A DNA stretch of 64,000 nucleotides, taken from the NCBI GenBank assembly GCA_023846275.1, contig JAIUJO010000162.1:939651-1003650 (forward strand), read 5' to 3'. Origin of the DNA: Vanilla planifolia (Eukaryota; Streptophyta; Magnoliopsida; Asparagales; Orchidaceae). The position numbers were made by a program, and so were the translations under genes. The notes below the pieces were generated by a model. That model did not search any database, was not told the DNA's origin, and was given only the letters and a program-made list of their open reading frames with translations. This document shows, piece after piece, positions 24,791 to 38,130 of the stretch (positions are counted from its first letter, which is position 1; every line of letters begins with the position of its first letter).

Positions 24791-27700
24791 AAGAAAGAAT
24801 AGATCATTTCATGTCATTTCTAACAATTAATTATGTTACATTTGATATACTTTGCATCTTTAAATGTTACATTCTCTTTAATTTGCCTCAACTTTTAAAC
24901 ATCTTTTTGTCAATATACTTACATTATTATCAAACTTTAATTTTGCTCTCTTGTGACCTTTACATCACATTGATTTAGTTATATTATATTGCTTTAAATT
25001 TTCTTATTTTATCTTAATTATATATTTAGTTAAATTAAAAATAATTTTTAAGATTTTTGGTTATTAAATTTTGTATTTATTAGAAATTCTAAACAAGGAT
25101 TGATCAAGATGAGAAAAATGACAATAGGTTGTTCTTGATAGGTTATATTGAATTAAAAATTTATTTTTTAAATTTTAAAATATTTTTTTATGATTATGGC
25201 ATATTTTATTATTCATTTTGATTCAAACCGAATTTAATTTTCTTGGTATTATGGTCAATATAGTCATTAACATTGATTATAACTTCCCCAAACAATTTGT
25301 CTTATTCTTTAAAAATTTTCTTTAAATACGATTTTATTGCTATGTAACTCTGACTCTGATCTCATGTGACCATTACAAGTCTTTCATTTGATTTTATTAT
25401 ATTTCTTCAATTTATCTAATTTTGACTTTAAAAAATATTTACTTAATATAATATAAATTGTTTGTTTATTTTTATATTTATTTATTTTGTGAATTAATTA
25501 TTATTCCAAATGTCGTTCGAACTTGATGAAGCAAGCACCATTAGAGTCATGTCAATAGGCTTTATCACATGACTTAATTTATTGATAAAGATTTTATTTT
25601 CTAGGATTTTATAGGTTTTATTTTATGATTGAATAAGCTACACTCTTTCCTCATGTTATTAAGGAATGTAAGTTTTCCATAGATTTTTTTTATTTGTTTA
25701 AATGTCTAAATATAATTTTTTTTGTTTTATCTTGTAACTTTAGAACTTATCTCAAGTGACCTTTAAACCATTTTGAATTAGTTATTTTAGTTTTTTTTAA
25801 TTTATCTTATTTCAACCTTATTATATATTTACTTAATATTACAGTATTAGTTTTGAATTATTTATAATTTCTTTATAACATAATTATTGGTAATAGCAAT
25901 TAAGCTCCGATAAGAAGAAAAAGAAGAAGAATAAGAATAAGATAAAGAATAAGAAGAAGAAGATGACGATGATGATTATGAAGAAGAAAGAAATGAAGGA
26001 AACATTGTTCAAAACTTCTTGGCAAGATATATCAATTTAAATATTCATTTTTTTAATTTTTAAATATTTGTTGCTGAGTTTTTTGCATGTTTCATGAGAT
26101 ATTTGAATTGGTTCTTGATTTGATGATCATGAATGACCTATGAGATATTTCAATTTCTTGTCCAACTTTCCTAAACAATTTATTAAATTTCTTCAAATAT
26201 TTTCTATTATCTGGTTTTATTACAATGTAACTCTAAACATCTTATTATGTGACCATTGCATATCTTTGATTTTCTTATATTAAAGTTTTTCAATTTATCT
26301 TATTTTATCATTCGTATTTGTTTACTTTATATTAAAAAATATATATTTTTAAAGTCACTTTAATTTGTAATAGAAATTTTGAAAAAGCACCTATTTACAT
26401 GAAACGAACATCATTGGACTTATCTCAAAATTCATTATCCAATAGGTTAGTCTTCTTCAAATTTTTAGATATTTTATTTTCTAAAGCATTGGTAGGTTTT
26501 AAGTCACAGTTTAACTTTTTCTTGTTTTGATGATCAGGTATGTTACACATAATCCTACTTGTATTTAGACTTAGTATATTTTCTTAAAATTTATCCAATT
26601 TTTTTAAATTGTTTCACTTGGATTTTATTATATAACCATGAAACTGTGTATCCTCTCCCGTGTGTCGTATACATTGCTTTGATTTGTTTATAATTTATTT
26701 CTTTAATTTATCTTATTTCAAATTTATTACTTATAACTTTAATAATAAAATAATAATTTAATATAATTTATGTTTATTTATTTTTTTAATTCATACTTAT
26801 TCCAAATGAGAACTAATTAAGATAAAACAAATATCATTAGACTCATCTCAATTAGTTTTCAATAAATATTATTTGATTTCTATTATTTTTAATTATTTTC
26901 TATTCCATTAATTTAGCAAATTTTATGACATGCTTTGAGTTGTATTAGATTTAATTTTCAAAAATGTTAAACATGCTTCTTAGTTTTTTGCACTACAACT
27001 TTCTCATAAATTTTATCTTAAGTCATTTAATATTTTCTCAATTTGGTTATATTAGTTTGAATCACTAAATGTTAATTCATTTTACTTTTAAATCACATTT
27101 ATTTTGTTATAATTTATAACTTTTGTTTGTCTTGATTTGTCTTTAATGTATATTACTTGCTATAGGATTAATACTTTTTCTATTTTTATATTTTCTTAAC
27201 TTTATTAATTCTATTTTTTGATAGTTAGCTCTAATTATGGAGAAAACAACTGTAATTGGAGTCATCTAATTGAGATCTATCTTATAGTTTTCTTTTTTTT
27301 AAAATATGTTATTTTAAATGTTTTTCGTATGTTTTGTTGAGATTTTGAATTATATTTTATTTTAAGTTCAAGAATGTTACTCTCAATCTCTAAAGGATCT
27401 TTGAATGCAACTTTCATGTATAACTAATTCCATTTATTAATAATTATTAATTTTAATTTGTTGTATTATTATAATTTTTTTTATTTTTTTTTGCTGTATA
27501 TCACATTTATTTTGTTATATTACATTTTATTTAATTATATGTCATTTAAACTTTTTCATCTTTTTAATTTACCTTAAAATAACTACTTATTATAATTTAT
27601 TTTTAAAACATTTATGAATTCATAGCAATTCCCCATGTAGTCTTATATGGATGAAGTAAATATTATTAGACTAATTTTGATGAGCACCATCGATAAAAAA

Positions 27701-30700
27701 ACCTTTTTATTTTTCTAAACATTTTATCTTGCAAGATTTTTGCACATTTTAGTTTGAATTTCATTCAAAAAATATTTGATGATCGAGGTTGTTACACTCA
27801 ATCTCCTTAGCATCTTAGAATGTATCACTAGTTCAATATATCAATTTTTTCAAATTGTTTTTACAAGGTATATTGCTACGTAACTATAGATTTCCTCTCT
27901 TATGACCTTCACATCAATTTTATTTTATTATATTGCATTATTTCAACTTGTCTCACTTCAACTTCAATTTGTATTTATGTAATATTTAAATAAAAATATA
28001 TTGTTATTTCTATTTATTAACCTTATTTATTTACTATAATTGTTAAAAAAAGTGTGATTGAGACAAAAAAATTAATGCTAAGCATGTCTTGACGAGTTAG
28101 ACAAAATTAAATATTATTTTTATATTTTAAAATATTTTATATTCAAAAGTTTTTACATGTATTATGAAATATTTTTTTTTGCTTGATTTCATGATTGAGG
28201 ATGTTGCACACGATGTCCTTAATATCTTGGAATTCAGTTTTATTTAAAATCTATTTCAATTCTATAAATGTTTTATTTTCTTGTTATTATGTAACTCTAA
28301 ATCGATTCATGTGTCACATTTACATAAATTAAGAATATGACACTCAGTCAACATAGTCCCTTGAAATATTACAAATGTGATGTTTTTATTTAATTATATT
28401 ACTTTTTCACTCTAAATCTCATCTCACATAAACTTTGCATCGCTTTGATTTATTATACCACATTATCTCAATTTATCACATTTCAACATTAAAATTTATT
28501 TTCTTAATATTAAAATACTAATATATTATTATTTATGTTGATTTACATTAGTAATTTATAGATACTTAAACAAACCTTTGATCTACTCAAACGAAATATA
28601 GTTACAATCATCTTGACATTCACTATCCAATAAAATATTTATTTTATTACTTTTTATTCAATTTTTTACATGTTTTCAAGATATGTTCTTTTGCACCTAA
28701 GTTGATGAAAAATATTATGCTCAAATTCTATACTAGAATGCAAGCTTATCTTACAATTTTTCTAATTTTTTTCAAATGATTTGCTTTTAATTAATATTAT
28801 CACTAAGTGACTCTAAATATCATTCCAGGTAACCTTTACATGTGTTGTATTTCAATGTATTACATGATTTCAATTTATCTTATACCAACTCGAATATTTA
28901 CTTAATTAATATGAAAATAAATTATTTATTGTTATTTTTACTTATTTTATTTCATAATTCGTATTAACTCAAAATTTGTCTTAAATAGAATAAATAAAAA
29001 TTATTGGACTCAGTTTTGTCAGTTCTATTCAACTAAATATACATGCACATTTTTTTCAAAAGGCATTACTATTGAAATTTTGCAAGCTTTATGAAATATT
29101 TCATGCATAATTTACCTTAATTGTACGGCTTTTCTTTGATATGGTAATATTACTATGAAACCATAATTCTTCTCCCAACAAGGCCATCACATTGCTTTCA
29201 TTTGGGTAAATTAAATTTCATTATTTTTCTTGTTTTTGTCTTGTTATATATTTACTTAGCATTAAAATAGTAAGTTTCTACTATATCCACTTATACAAAT
29301 TTATAATTCATTGTAATAAGAAAAAATAGGTTTGGTCAAGATGAAATAAACATCATTAGACTCATTTACATGTGCTTCATCCAGTTAATTATTCCTTTTG
29401 TTTTGTGAATATTTTATTTTGTAGGGATGTAGTATTATTTATGTCACATCATAATAACTATAAAGGTTGTTAGCCTCGGTCTCTTTAGTATCTTGGAAGT
29501 TAACTTTCTTAAAAAGTTTGTATCTTATTTGACCATTAAGGATATTATGCATGATCTTCTTTTCATCATGGAATGCAACTTTCTTCAATAAATTTTCTCA
29601 TTTCTTCAAATATATCATATTACTTGCTAACTTTAAATCTCTTTGGTGTCTCATTTACATCATTTTGATGAGTTTTGTTGCATTACTTTAATTTATCACA
29701 TTTTTACTTTAATATATATTTTCTTAATATTAAAATAATAATTCATTTACTATTAATACCCACATTGTTAGGAAATTTGAAATTCTTTAAAATATGGTCT
29801 AATCGAGATAAAAGATGTTTGACTCAAATTAGTGAGCTCTATTCAACTAAGTGTTCAATTTTAATTTTTTAAATATTTCATTTTTAAAACTTTTGGTGCA
29901 TTTTATAATCATTTCTATATGTTTCTGATTTGAATATCGAAGATGTCATAGATAAACTTGATAGTATCATGGCATTTAGCTTTCCTAAACATCTTATCTC
30001 ATTTTTATAAATGTTTTCATTCTTTAAGCTATATCAAAGTGAAAAATATTATTACTATCACGCGAAGATCACATCACTTTGATTGGAGTATATTAATTGA
30101 ATAAATTTACCTCATTTTAATCTTATTATTTATTTATCTAATTTAAAAAGAGTAAATCTTTTACTATGTATGGTTATTTAATTTCATAATTCACAAAATT
30201 CAAATGTTATCCTATTTAGATGAAATCGACATTATCGATTTGATTAGATGAACTCCAACAAATGAAATATTCAATTTTAGACTTTAAAATTATTCATTTT
30301 CATTTTTTGAATACATTTTGATATATTTTTATTTTTGCTTGATTTTGTAATTGATGTTATAGTCAAACTTCTTAAAGTCTTATAAGTTAGTATTATTAAA
30401 ATTTTATCTAATTTTAGCACATTTTTTATTTTTATTTAGTTGTGTTACCATGAAAGTTTATTTCTCCTCTAGCATGAATTTTGGATCTCTTTGATTTTGT
30501 TTTATTTAATAGCATTAATTTACCTAATTTTTTTATAATATTAATTTATTTGATATTAAAAGAACCCTTTATAATTTTTCTATCTTTAGGTAACTTGGTA
30601 ATTTTGAATATTCCAGTTGTGGCATAATGTGTTTGAAAAAAGTGTCATTGTTCCTTTTTTTTATGAGCATTACTAAATAAATATTCATTATTATATGATT

Positions 30701-32762
30701 AAATATTTTTATTTCTTTCATGCTAATGGTTTATAAGATATTTTGATGTATACTTGGTTTGATAATTAAGGATATTACACCTAATATTTGTAGTATCTTG
30801 TAATGAAACATTGTAAAAAATTTGTCTCATTTCATCATAATTTTTTTTGGCTTTGTTATATTACTTATTCACTCAAAATTTCCCCTATTGTAAATTTAAC
30901 ATCACTTAAATTTTAAATACACAATTTACTATTATTTAAAATTATAATTCTTTGTATTTTATACAAGACCTAATCAAGATGAGACACGTTCCATTAGACT
31001 AGTGTCTTTGTGCTCTATGTAATTAAATTTTTATTTTGGTATTTTCAAATCTTTTATTTTCTATAGTTTTAAAATTCATTTGCAAAGTATTATGCTTCAT
31101 ACCTTTTTTTGACATTCAATTATGTTACACTCGACTATCCTTGTCAAATGGAATACAACTCTTCTATATAATTTATGTGATTTTTTTGTAATTATCACTT
31201 TCATTTGGTTATATTATTATTAAACTTTAATTCTACACACTTGTGACCCATACATCACTATGGTTTTGCTATATTACATTATTTTAATACATCTTATTTC
31301 AAATTTAAAATAAAATTGACATAATATTAAATAGAAATTTAATATCATTTATGGTTACATAATTTTGGAATTTACTATACTTCAAAATGAATTGTGATGT
31401 TGACAAAGCAAGACGTCATTAGACCTGTCATTTTGAGCTCTATCAAATTTATCGGTTTGTTTTATGTTTTCAAATGTTTTATTTTCCGTTTTTATGACAT
31501 GCTTTATGGGACATTTCAACATCTACCATATTTTACTGCTCAAGGTTGTTATATTCAACATCTCTAGTATCTTGGAATGTATTTTTTTCACAAAATTACT
31601 ATATTACTCTAAACTAACATTTCTTTGAGCTTTACATCAATTTCATTTTTTAACATTATATTATTTCAATTTATCTTAATATTAGTATTAATATATATTT
31701 GTAAATTATTAAAATAGGTTTTTTGGCTATGTTACCTCATTTACCTTGGAAATTCCAAATTTTACAAATGATGTTTGATTGAGACAAAGAAAAACTCACT
31801 ACACTTTTCTCAATAAGCTTTATCGAAATATATATACATATATATGTATATATAAAATAGATTTAATGTTGTATTTGTAAGTTTTATGAGATTTTTAATT
31901 TCATATTTTGTTTAATGATTGAGAATGTTACACTAGATCTACTTAGTGTTGCTGTCATACAATTGATCTCTTTTTTTTAATTATCTTTATTTTAATTTTA
32001 GATATATTATTATGAAACTAAATCTTCCCTCCTATGATATTCAAATTAATTTGATTTTTTTACATATTATTTTATAATTTTGCTAATTTTATCATTAATA
32101 TATATTTATTTAATATCAAAATAATAATTCAATATTAATTTTGAATATTTACTTAGTAATATCCATTAATTCTTATTAAGGAATGATCAGATGAAACAAG
32201 CATCATTGTATTTTCATTCTTTTGTTTTTTGGGATGTCGACATGCATTTTGAAATTTTTTGATTTATACTTTATAGTAGATGTATTCTGTAACTTTGAAT
32301 TCAACTTTCCCATATAATTTACAACATTTCTTCAGACATGACTTGGTTGTCATTAACATATAGTGAAACTGAAATTATCCTCTTATTTGACCCATACATT
32401 ATTTGCTTATATTATATTACATATATTTATCTTATTTCAAATTCTATATATACTTGTTTAATAATGCCATGATAATCTAAGAATACTTCTGCTCATTTAA
32501 CTTGTTAATTTGTAGTTATCCCAACTGAGTTTCAATCAAGATGAACAATTGTCCTAAAACACATCTAAATAAGCTTTATCCTATTAAATATTTGTTTGTA
32601 TATTTTAAAAATATTTAATTTTCTAGAGTGTTGGCATACTTTATGAAATCTTTTTATGCATTTATGATTTGATGATGAAGCACATTACACTCACTCTGCG
32701 TAATACCATGGAAAGGAACTTTACCATATAATTTCTCTTTTCTTTAAGCACTTCACTTCAGT
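24791..32762 (+). repeat. Diverged ~400-bp satellite array, forward orientation (block 2, last part)
   Basis: A long forward array. Anchors recur, for example, near 26,115 (degenerate), 26,530, 27,370, 27,785, 28,195, 28,335, 29,466, 29,540, 30,765, 31,120, 31,545 and 31,920. Several anchor-to-anchor distances are far below 400 bp (28,195 to 28,335; 29,466 to 29,540), which indicates internally deleted monomers. A purine-only tract at 25,911-26,000 and a palindromic ATATATATACATATATATGT near 31,828 are local expansions. The array ends at about 32,762 in mid-monomer, just after TTTAAGCACTTCACTTCA, where LINE fragment F begins. Confidence 0.85.
25911..26000 (+). repeat. GAA-type purine tract
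   Basis: About 90 bp of AAG/AATAAG/GATGAT-type sequence (TAAGAAGAAAAAGAAGAAG and variants) at the place where the monomer normally carries its CAAGATGAAACAAA segment. It probably expanded from that purine-rich part of the unit. Polypurine tracts like this can form triplex DNA. Confidence 0.9.
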
Positions 32763-32764
32763 AT

Positions 32765-33030
32765 ACTTCTTCTACACCATATTATTACACTAGCTAAACC
32801 TATTCTCAATAAATCCCATGTTAGTTAGATAAAGATCATGAATGAATTTGGAGAACTCATACTAAGCCTAGCCACTATTGAAGCGTTTTCCTTCTTTTTC
32901 TCATTCTACACAAGGCATTGAAATGCATAGCAACAATCGATGATCCACCGAGCTTTGCTAATTATTTAGTTTGGTCCCAAGCTATGCAACTGTTAATATA
33001 ATCTTTTAGTGCTTATATTATACAACCCCA
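32765..33030 (-). pseudogene. LINE copy F: fragment of the endonuclease domain
   Basis: On the minus strand, 32,990 down to 32,870 reads AWDQTK, stop, LAKLGGSSIVAMHFNAL, then RMRKRRK. This lines up with copy C (DQIRDFAKLCCLLLIV, then DFNALLA and KKGGK) and copy D (AWDQIKEFLISSSLL). It is the GDFN region of the L1-type apurinic endonuclease, with the catalytic G and D lost. DNA similarity to copy D continues through AATCCCATGTTAG near 32,820. The fragment is cut off at about 32,765 by satellite and begins at the 3' end of copy A. It is non-functional. Confidence 0.7.
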
Positions 33031-34880
33031 TTTGGGTTCCTTGATACAAAATGGTTAAAGCCTACCACATTCTCTTTATAAGGAGGCTTATACACAATGT
33101 AAAAAATATTGACAACACATAAGCTATTTATGAATGGGCATTCATCAATCGCTTGCAAAATTATAAAAAATTGCAATATGCACAACTCAATGAGCTACAT
33201 AACACCTTGCCATAGTATGTGGGAAAGTTTGAAGGAATGCATACCCTTTACAAAATTAATAACACTTTGATAATTACTCCTACAAGAGGTATAGGCCAGC
33301 ATCTGACTTACTTTAGCAATGGATATTGTAGAGTTAGATTTTATTTTTGTAACATGAATATCAAGAAATAGAGTTGTAAGGAGCACCGTGGCTTCAAAAA
33401 TAGCAATTGCTTCCATGGTGGAGGCTAGTCCTAAAATCCACATTTTGTTATCAATAGTAATCAATTTTCCCTAGTAACCTTAAATAATTGTGCTAGTTGT
33501 AGTATTTAGGTTCCATTTCATTACTACATTATAGTTAAGCTTAACACACTTTGGTAGAGGAGGAGTCTATTAAAGATTAGATAGTGCCCCTAAAGGTTAT
33601 AAGAACTCCCATCAGATGGGGATGAATGGAATGTGTAGTATTAGTAGAAGCATCAAAATGAATTCTTCTTTGAAGAGTAATAAGGCTAAACATCTTACCC
33701 ACATTTGCTTAGAGATTTCTGTTAATCAAAAGTTGGTACAATGTTGTAGTAGTAAACTTGATTGCTTATATGTATTAGAAGCTTAAATATTAATCTCCAT
33801 CAAACAAAATAGAGTAATTAATTATTTAAAATGCATGTCATTATTCCCTCCAACACAAAAATTTGTAATTACGAAGTTACTCACCAAATATTCTTTAACC
33901 TTATGACATTCCCAAAAGTAATGCATAATATCTTCCTTCACCTTGCATATTGATGGAAAAAAATCCTAGAGCTAGCCCCTCTTGCACACATCCGAGAATG
34001 AGTGGGAAAAAAAATTCGAAATCAATCTCCACATAAACACATTCATCCAAGGCTATAGCTTCAAATTCTAAATCTACATAGCTTCATCTAACATTGAGTT
34101 TTGGCTACTATACATGTTGTTCTATATAGATTTTGATTATAACAATATGTCTTCACTCTGATTGAAATATAGTATATCCTTTGCATTTTATTTTTCACAA
34201 GAGGGTGCATAATATTGGAAACCAAAGTTGAAGCAAACATATTTTGCATCATAACTTGGTCCCAAACATCATGCTCCTTAAACGTTCTACCAATTGAATT
34301 GGATGTTTGATGTCCACATGGATATATGTTGGCATTAATGCAGCTAAAAGAAAGACAAGCCAATTATTTGTCATGAAAAAAACCTAATAGCCATTTGGAA
34401 TGTGCCAAACCATATCCTTTTTTGTCCAATGCAGAACACCACAAATTAGCTTACACATATATGAAGCTTTACATTACATAAAAAGATTACTATTCACCAT
34501 ACAGTATTTGTACCTAAAGACTTGAACCAATAAACCTTCTTTCAAAGCCGTAACTCACCTTTAGTACTTTGTAATCATTACAACTTGCCATGTAAACAAG
34601 CGAAGAATTACAAGGCCATCACACTCCATAGGGAGAGTAACTAGATTTTAGCTTACATTATGTATAGAATTATGTCATTAAAGCCACTCAACAAGAACCT
34701 ACATATCAATTTTTCAAACTCCACAACAATGCCTCTTGGAATTAAAAAAATGGGTTAAGTAATATGCAAGAATGGTAGTAAACATCAAGTTGATCATGAA
34801 AACATGCCCCATCATAAATAGATCCCTGATCCTCTATTTAGCCATGCACTTTTCAACTTAATCAATAGGAAAATTAAAGG
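33031..34880 (-). pseudogene. LINE copy A, 3' part: RT C-terminus, zf-RVT-like finger, RNase H
   Basis: Downstream half of a decayed plant L1-type ORF2. In minus-strand order: ECDGLVILRLFTWQV near 34,600 matches the GGLGIRDL-like C-terminal RT region. KEDIMHYFWECHKVKEYL at 33,878-33,950 is a well-kept zinc-finger-like piece with His and Cys at the expected spacing. KCVKLNYNVVMKWNLN at 33,518-33,560 starts the RNase H domain. A 89-codon open stretch (33195-33464) follows, with STMEAIAIFEATVLLTTL where family members carry the AEA-containing helix. The first RNase H Asp is Asn here. The copy ends at the shared 3' motif (AAGGAACCCAAA on the minus strand, 33,031-33,043). Stops and frameshifts are frequent. 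Confidence 0.8.
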
Positions 34881-36221
34881 TTTTTTTGTGACTTAGTTGC
34901 TTCAATAATGATGCCTAAATATTTTAATTGAGCCCTTGGGGCTTATGCAACTTCCTTAAAAATCATCTTCTTATGCTTGCATATGATTCCCTTGCTAAAC
35001 AAAACTTTGGATTTGTTAAGATTGATCTCTTAGCCTAAATGTAGTCCATACCATTTCATAATATCCTTAAAGGTCCTTACTACAACACAAGTAGTTACAA
35101 CATTGATCAAAACAACATCAGCATAAAGAAAGTGAGAAATCATAGGTGAAGAAGTACCACTTCTGATCCCAACTATGATAGTAAGCTCCACCTGCTACAT
35201 AGCAAGTCCAAAGAGATATTCATATATAATAGAAAAATGTTATGGTCAAAATAATAACCACTACATAACACCCCTCTCAACTTTAATATATGAAAAGTGA
35301 ATCCAATTTAGTGTAATAAAAAAAGTTGGTGTAGTGATACAAGCCTCAATCTGGTACTCCAAATATTAAAAAACAACAAATGGTTAAATATATTTGGCAT
35401 AAACTACCAATTAACCTTATCATAAGCATGATCCATGTCCAATATAAGACTTCGGAGCCCTTCTTTCTATTTACACGAGGCTATATAGGTTGTCATCTAC
35501 TGTGTCAAAAATATTTTGCATAATATTTCTTAACAAGGACAAAAGCAAATTGTTCTCTTGTAATAATATTCAGAAGAAGCATCTACAATTTACCCATAAC
35601 AAAATATTACTTATAATTTTGTATATCACATTGCAAAGTCTTAATGGTTTAAATTATTTGTGTTTGTAAGCACCCTAAAACTATGGAATAAGAATGACCA
35701 ACATATCTTTCCATGTTTTAGGCATCCATCTACTATTAAAAAATAGTTTCATAGCCTTGTTAATATTTTTCTTAGTAACATTTTATTTCCTAACCACAAA
35801 CTTGATAGAGATGCCATCCATGCTTGGTCCTTTATTTCTTTTAATAGTGATAAATCAATCCTAGTCTTAGCATCACTTATTTGATGTGAAGAGAGCTACT
35901 GAATACACATTATTGGTAGTTCTTTAATGCTGGAAAGGTGGTGAAGAAATATATTACCAAAAGCTACTCCAATTCTTATTAACATACAACATGAGTATTT
36001 GTTTAATTTCAATTGGAGAAGCCACCAACTTTCCACTATCGTTTGTAAGTTGAATATAATTGCTTGAGCTTGCAAAACTAGCCATATTCTGAAAGAATCA
36101 CATGTTTTGATTTGCAACATTAGCCCAATGTAGCTTACCATATTACAACTTCCAAGCACCCTCTAAAATTATAGTCCTATGACATAAGGCAATATATTAT
36201 GCCAAATGCAATTGGTGCTAT
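34881..36221 (-). pseudogene. LINE copy A, 5' part: reverse transcriptase core
   Basis: The minus strand shows the ordered L1 RT motifs. An N-terminal block reads IGVAFGNIFLHHL (35,930-35,975). KGPSMDGIS (35,807-35,835) corresponds to the KAPGPDGI motif. LILDMDHAYDKVNW (35,404-35,453) is the block containing the first catalytic Asp. PMISHFLYADVVLI (35,111-35,150) is the YADD box with the second Asp changed to Val. AQLKYLGIII (34,908-34,940) is the following motif. Several stops and frame changes separate them. Endonuclease and ORF1 are missing: the copy begins at about 36,221, next to the 3' end of copy B, so it is 5'-truncated. RT would copy the element RNA at the nicked target site; this one cannot. 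Confidence 0.85.
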
Positions 36222-38130
36222 GAGGGTTCCTTGATAATAGATATTGCTAATGTCTACAATATAATCTCCTTATGGAGTTTCAAACATAAAGTTTGAGTAA
36301 AGATATCACAAAAGTTGTTTGCGAAGGAGCATTCCTCTATCCCACACAAAATCATATAAAAGGGCATGGTGCACAAACCAAAAAACTACATAGTTGCTTT
36401 GTTGTAGTCTGTGTGAAAGCTTGAAAGGCCTCATACCATTTGCAAAATTAATAGCTCTTTGATTACTACTCCAATAAGAGGTAGACACTAACAATTGAGT
36501 TACTTCGAGAATAGCTATTGTAAAGTAGGATTCAATTTCTATAGCATGCATATTATGAAATAAATTATAAGGAGTTTCATGGACTTAAGACTTGCTATAA
36601 GTTTCATGCTAGAGGCCACCTCTAAAATGCATATTTTACAAGCAATAGTTATTGGCTTGCCCAATTGATCTCACATAATTTTGCCAATACCAGTATTAAG
36701 ATTCTATTTTACCACCATATCAGAAATAAGCTTAACCCATCTTGTTGGAGGAGGATAAAATTTTAGGTTACAAAAAACTCATGGAGGTTGCATGAACTCT
36801 TTCTTGATGGGCTAGGATGGTTAGAACATGTAGCCATGTAGTATAAAACTATATATTCCTTAGAGGAGCAGCAAGACAAAACATGATACCCATATGTTCC
36901 TACACATTTCAATTAATCCAAAGTTGTTACAATGCAATAAACAAAATTTTTTTCTTTTAAAACATTAGTATTCCAAATATTTCACACAACATAATTAAAC
37001 ATCTCCTTCAATGATTTAAAATGCATGCCATTCTTTCCATCAGCACCAAGACTAATCGTGGAGACTTTAGTCCCTTAAATTTCTCTCACCATACAGCTTT
37101 TCCAATGTCAGTGTTTAATATCTTTTCCTCCTTACAACACCTAATGTCTCACACACAACCATGAATGAGTGGGAATTAGATATAGAATTAATCTCCATAA
37201 AAACGCTATCAGCCTGGGCTGTAAATTTAAGTTCCAAACCCAGACAACTTCCTTTGCATATTTTTGCAACTATGAATGCTACTATAGGTATATTTAGATT
37301 CCAACATTGTGTATTCACTTTATCTTAAATATAGCATATTTCTTTCATTAGAATTTATCATTGAAACTAAAGTACAAGCAAACAAATTTTGAATCTTATC
37401 ATTATCCCATATGCTATGCTTCTTAAAAAGTTCCAATAGAAGAATTAATTATTCGATATCTAAATTAAAAAATCTTGGCCATACTTCAATTGAGCAAAAT
37501 CTAGGCCAACTGTTTGACATGAAGGACACTTGTTTACCTTTACCAACATCCCATACCTTATTCTAGATTGTCCAAGGAATTGCATAAACTAGTAAATAAT
37601 GTGTAAACAAAGCATCATGGGACATGTAGAGGTCATTGTTTGTCATACTCATAAACCTTCTTCTTGACACTTCAAATTCCTATAGCACATCGTAGTTAGC
37701 GTGATATACCAATTGCACAAATCATGAGTACGGAGGCAATCACACTCCATGAGCAGCATCACCAAATTATAGCTTGAATAATGAATAGAATTAATCACAC
37801 TAGATCCACTCCAATGTACCTATTTATCAATCTATCCAACTCTTTAATGATACCCCTAAAAATTAAATGGTGGGCAAAATAACCTAATGTTGTCTTACCA
37901 TCCAACTATTAACCATAGTATTTGGGTCAAAAGTAGAAGTAGCACTATACCATGTGTAATAATTCTTCCAATGTGATGCTATTTGATGGTCCTATGGCAT
38001 TTTAGAGTTATTGGTGAACATAAGGTTTTTTATTACAATCTATGTACTAGAAGCCAACCGAGCAAACTAACTTTTCTTTTACAATTATGATATCAACATA
38101 CTTGAAGATCCATAGTACCTTGTAGTTTCT
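36222..38130 (-). pseudogene. LINE copy B, 3' part: RT tail, zinc-finger region, RNase H
   Basis: The minus strand shows PPPTRWVKLISDMVVK (36,708-36,755), the RNase H start with its Asp kept. The zf-RVT-like region near 37,085-37,130 reads GGKDIKH and HWKS, heavily eroded. An RT C-terminal region lies near 37,690-37,770. ORFs at 36306-36551 and 37115-37318 are pieces of this. The 3' end carries the family motif at 36,222-36,235. No YADD, DGI or AYDKVNW motif is present, so the RT core has been lost and the remainder joins directly to an ORF1-like block upstream. Confidence 0.7.
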
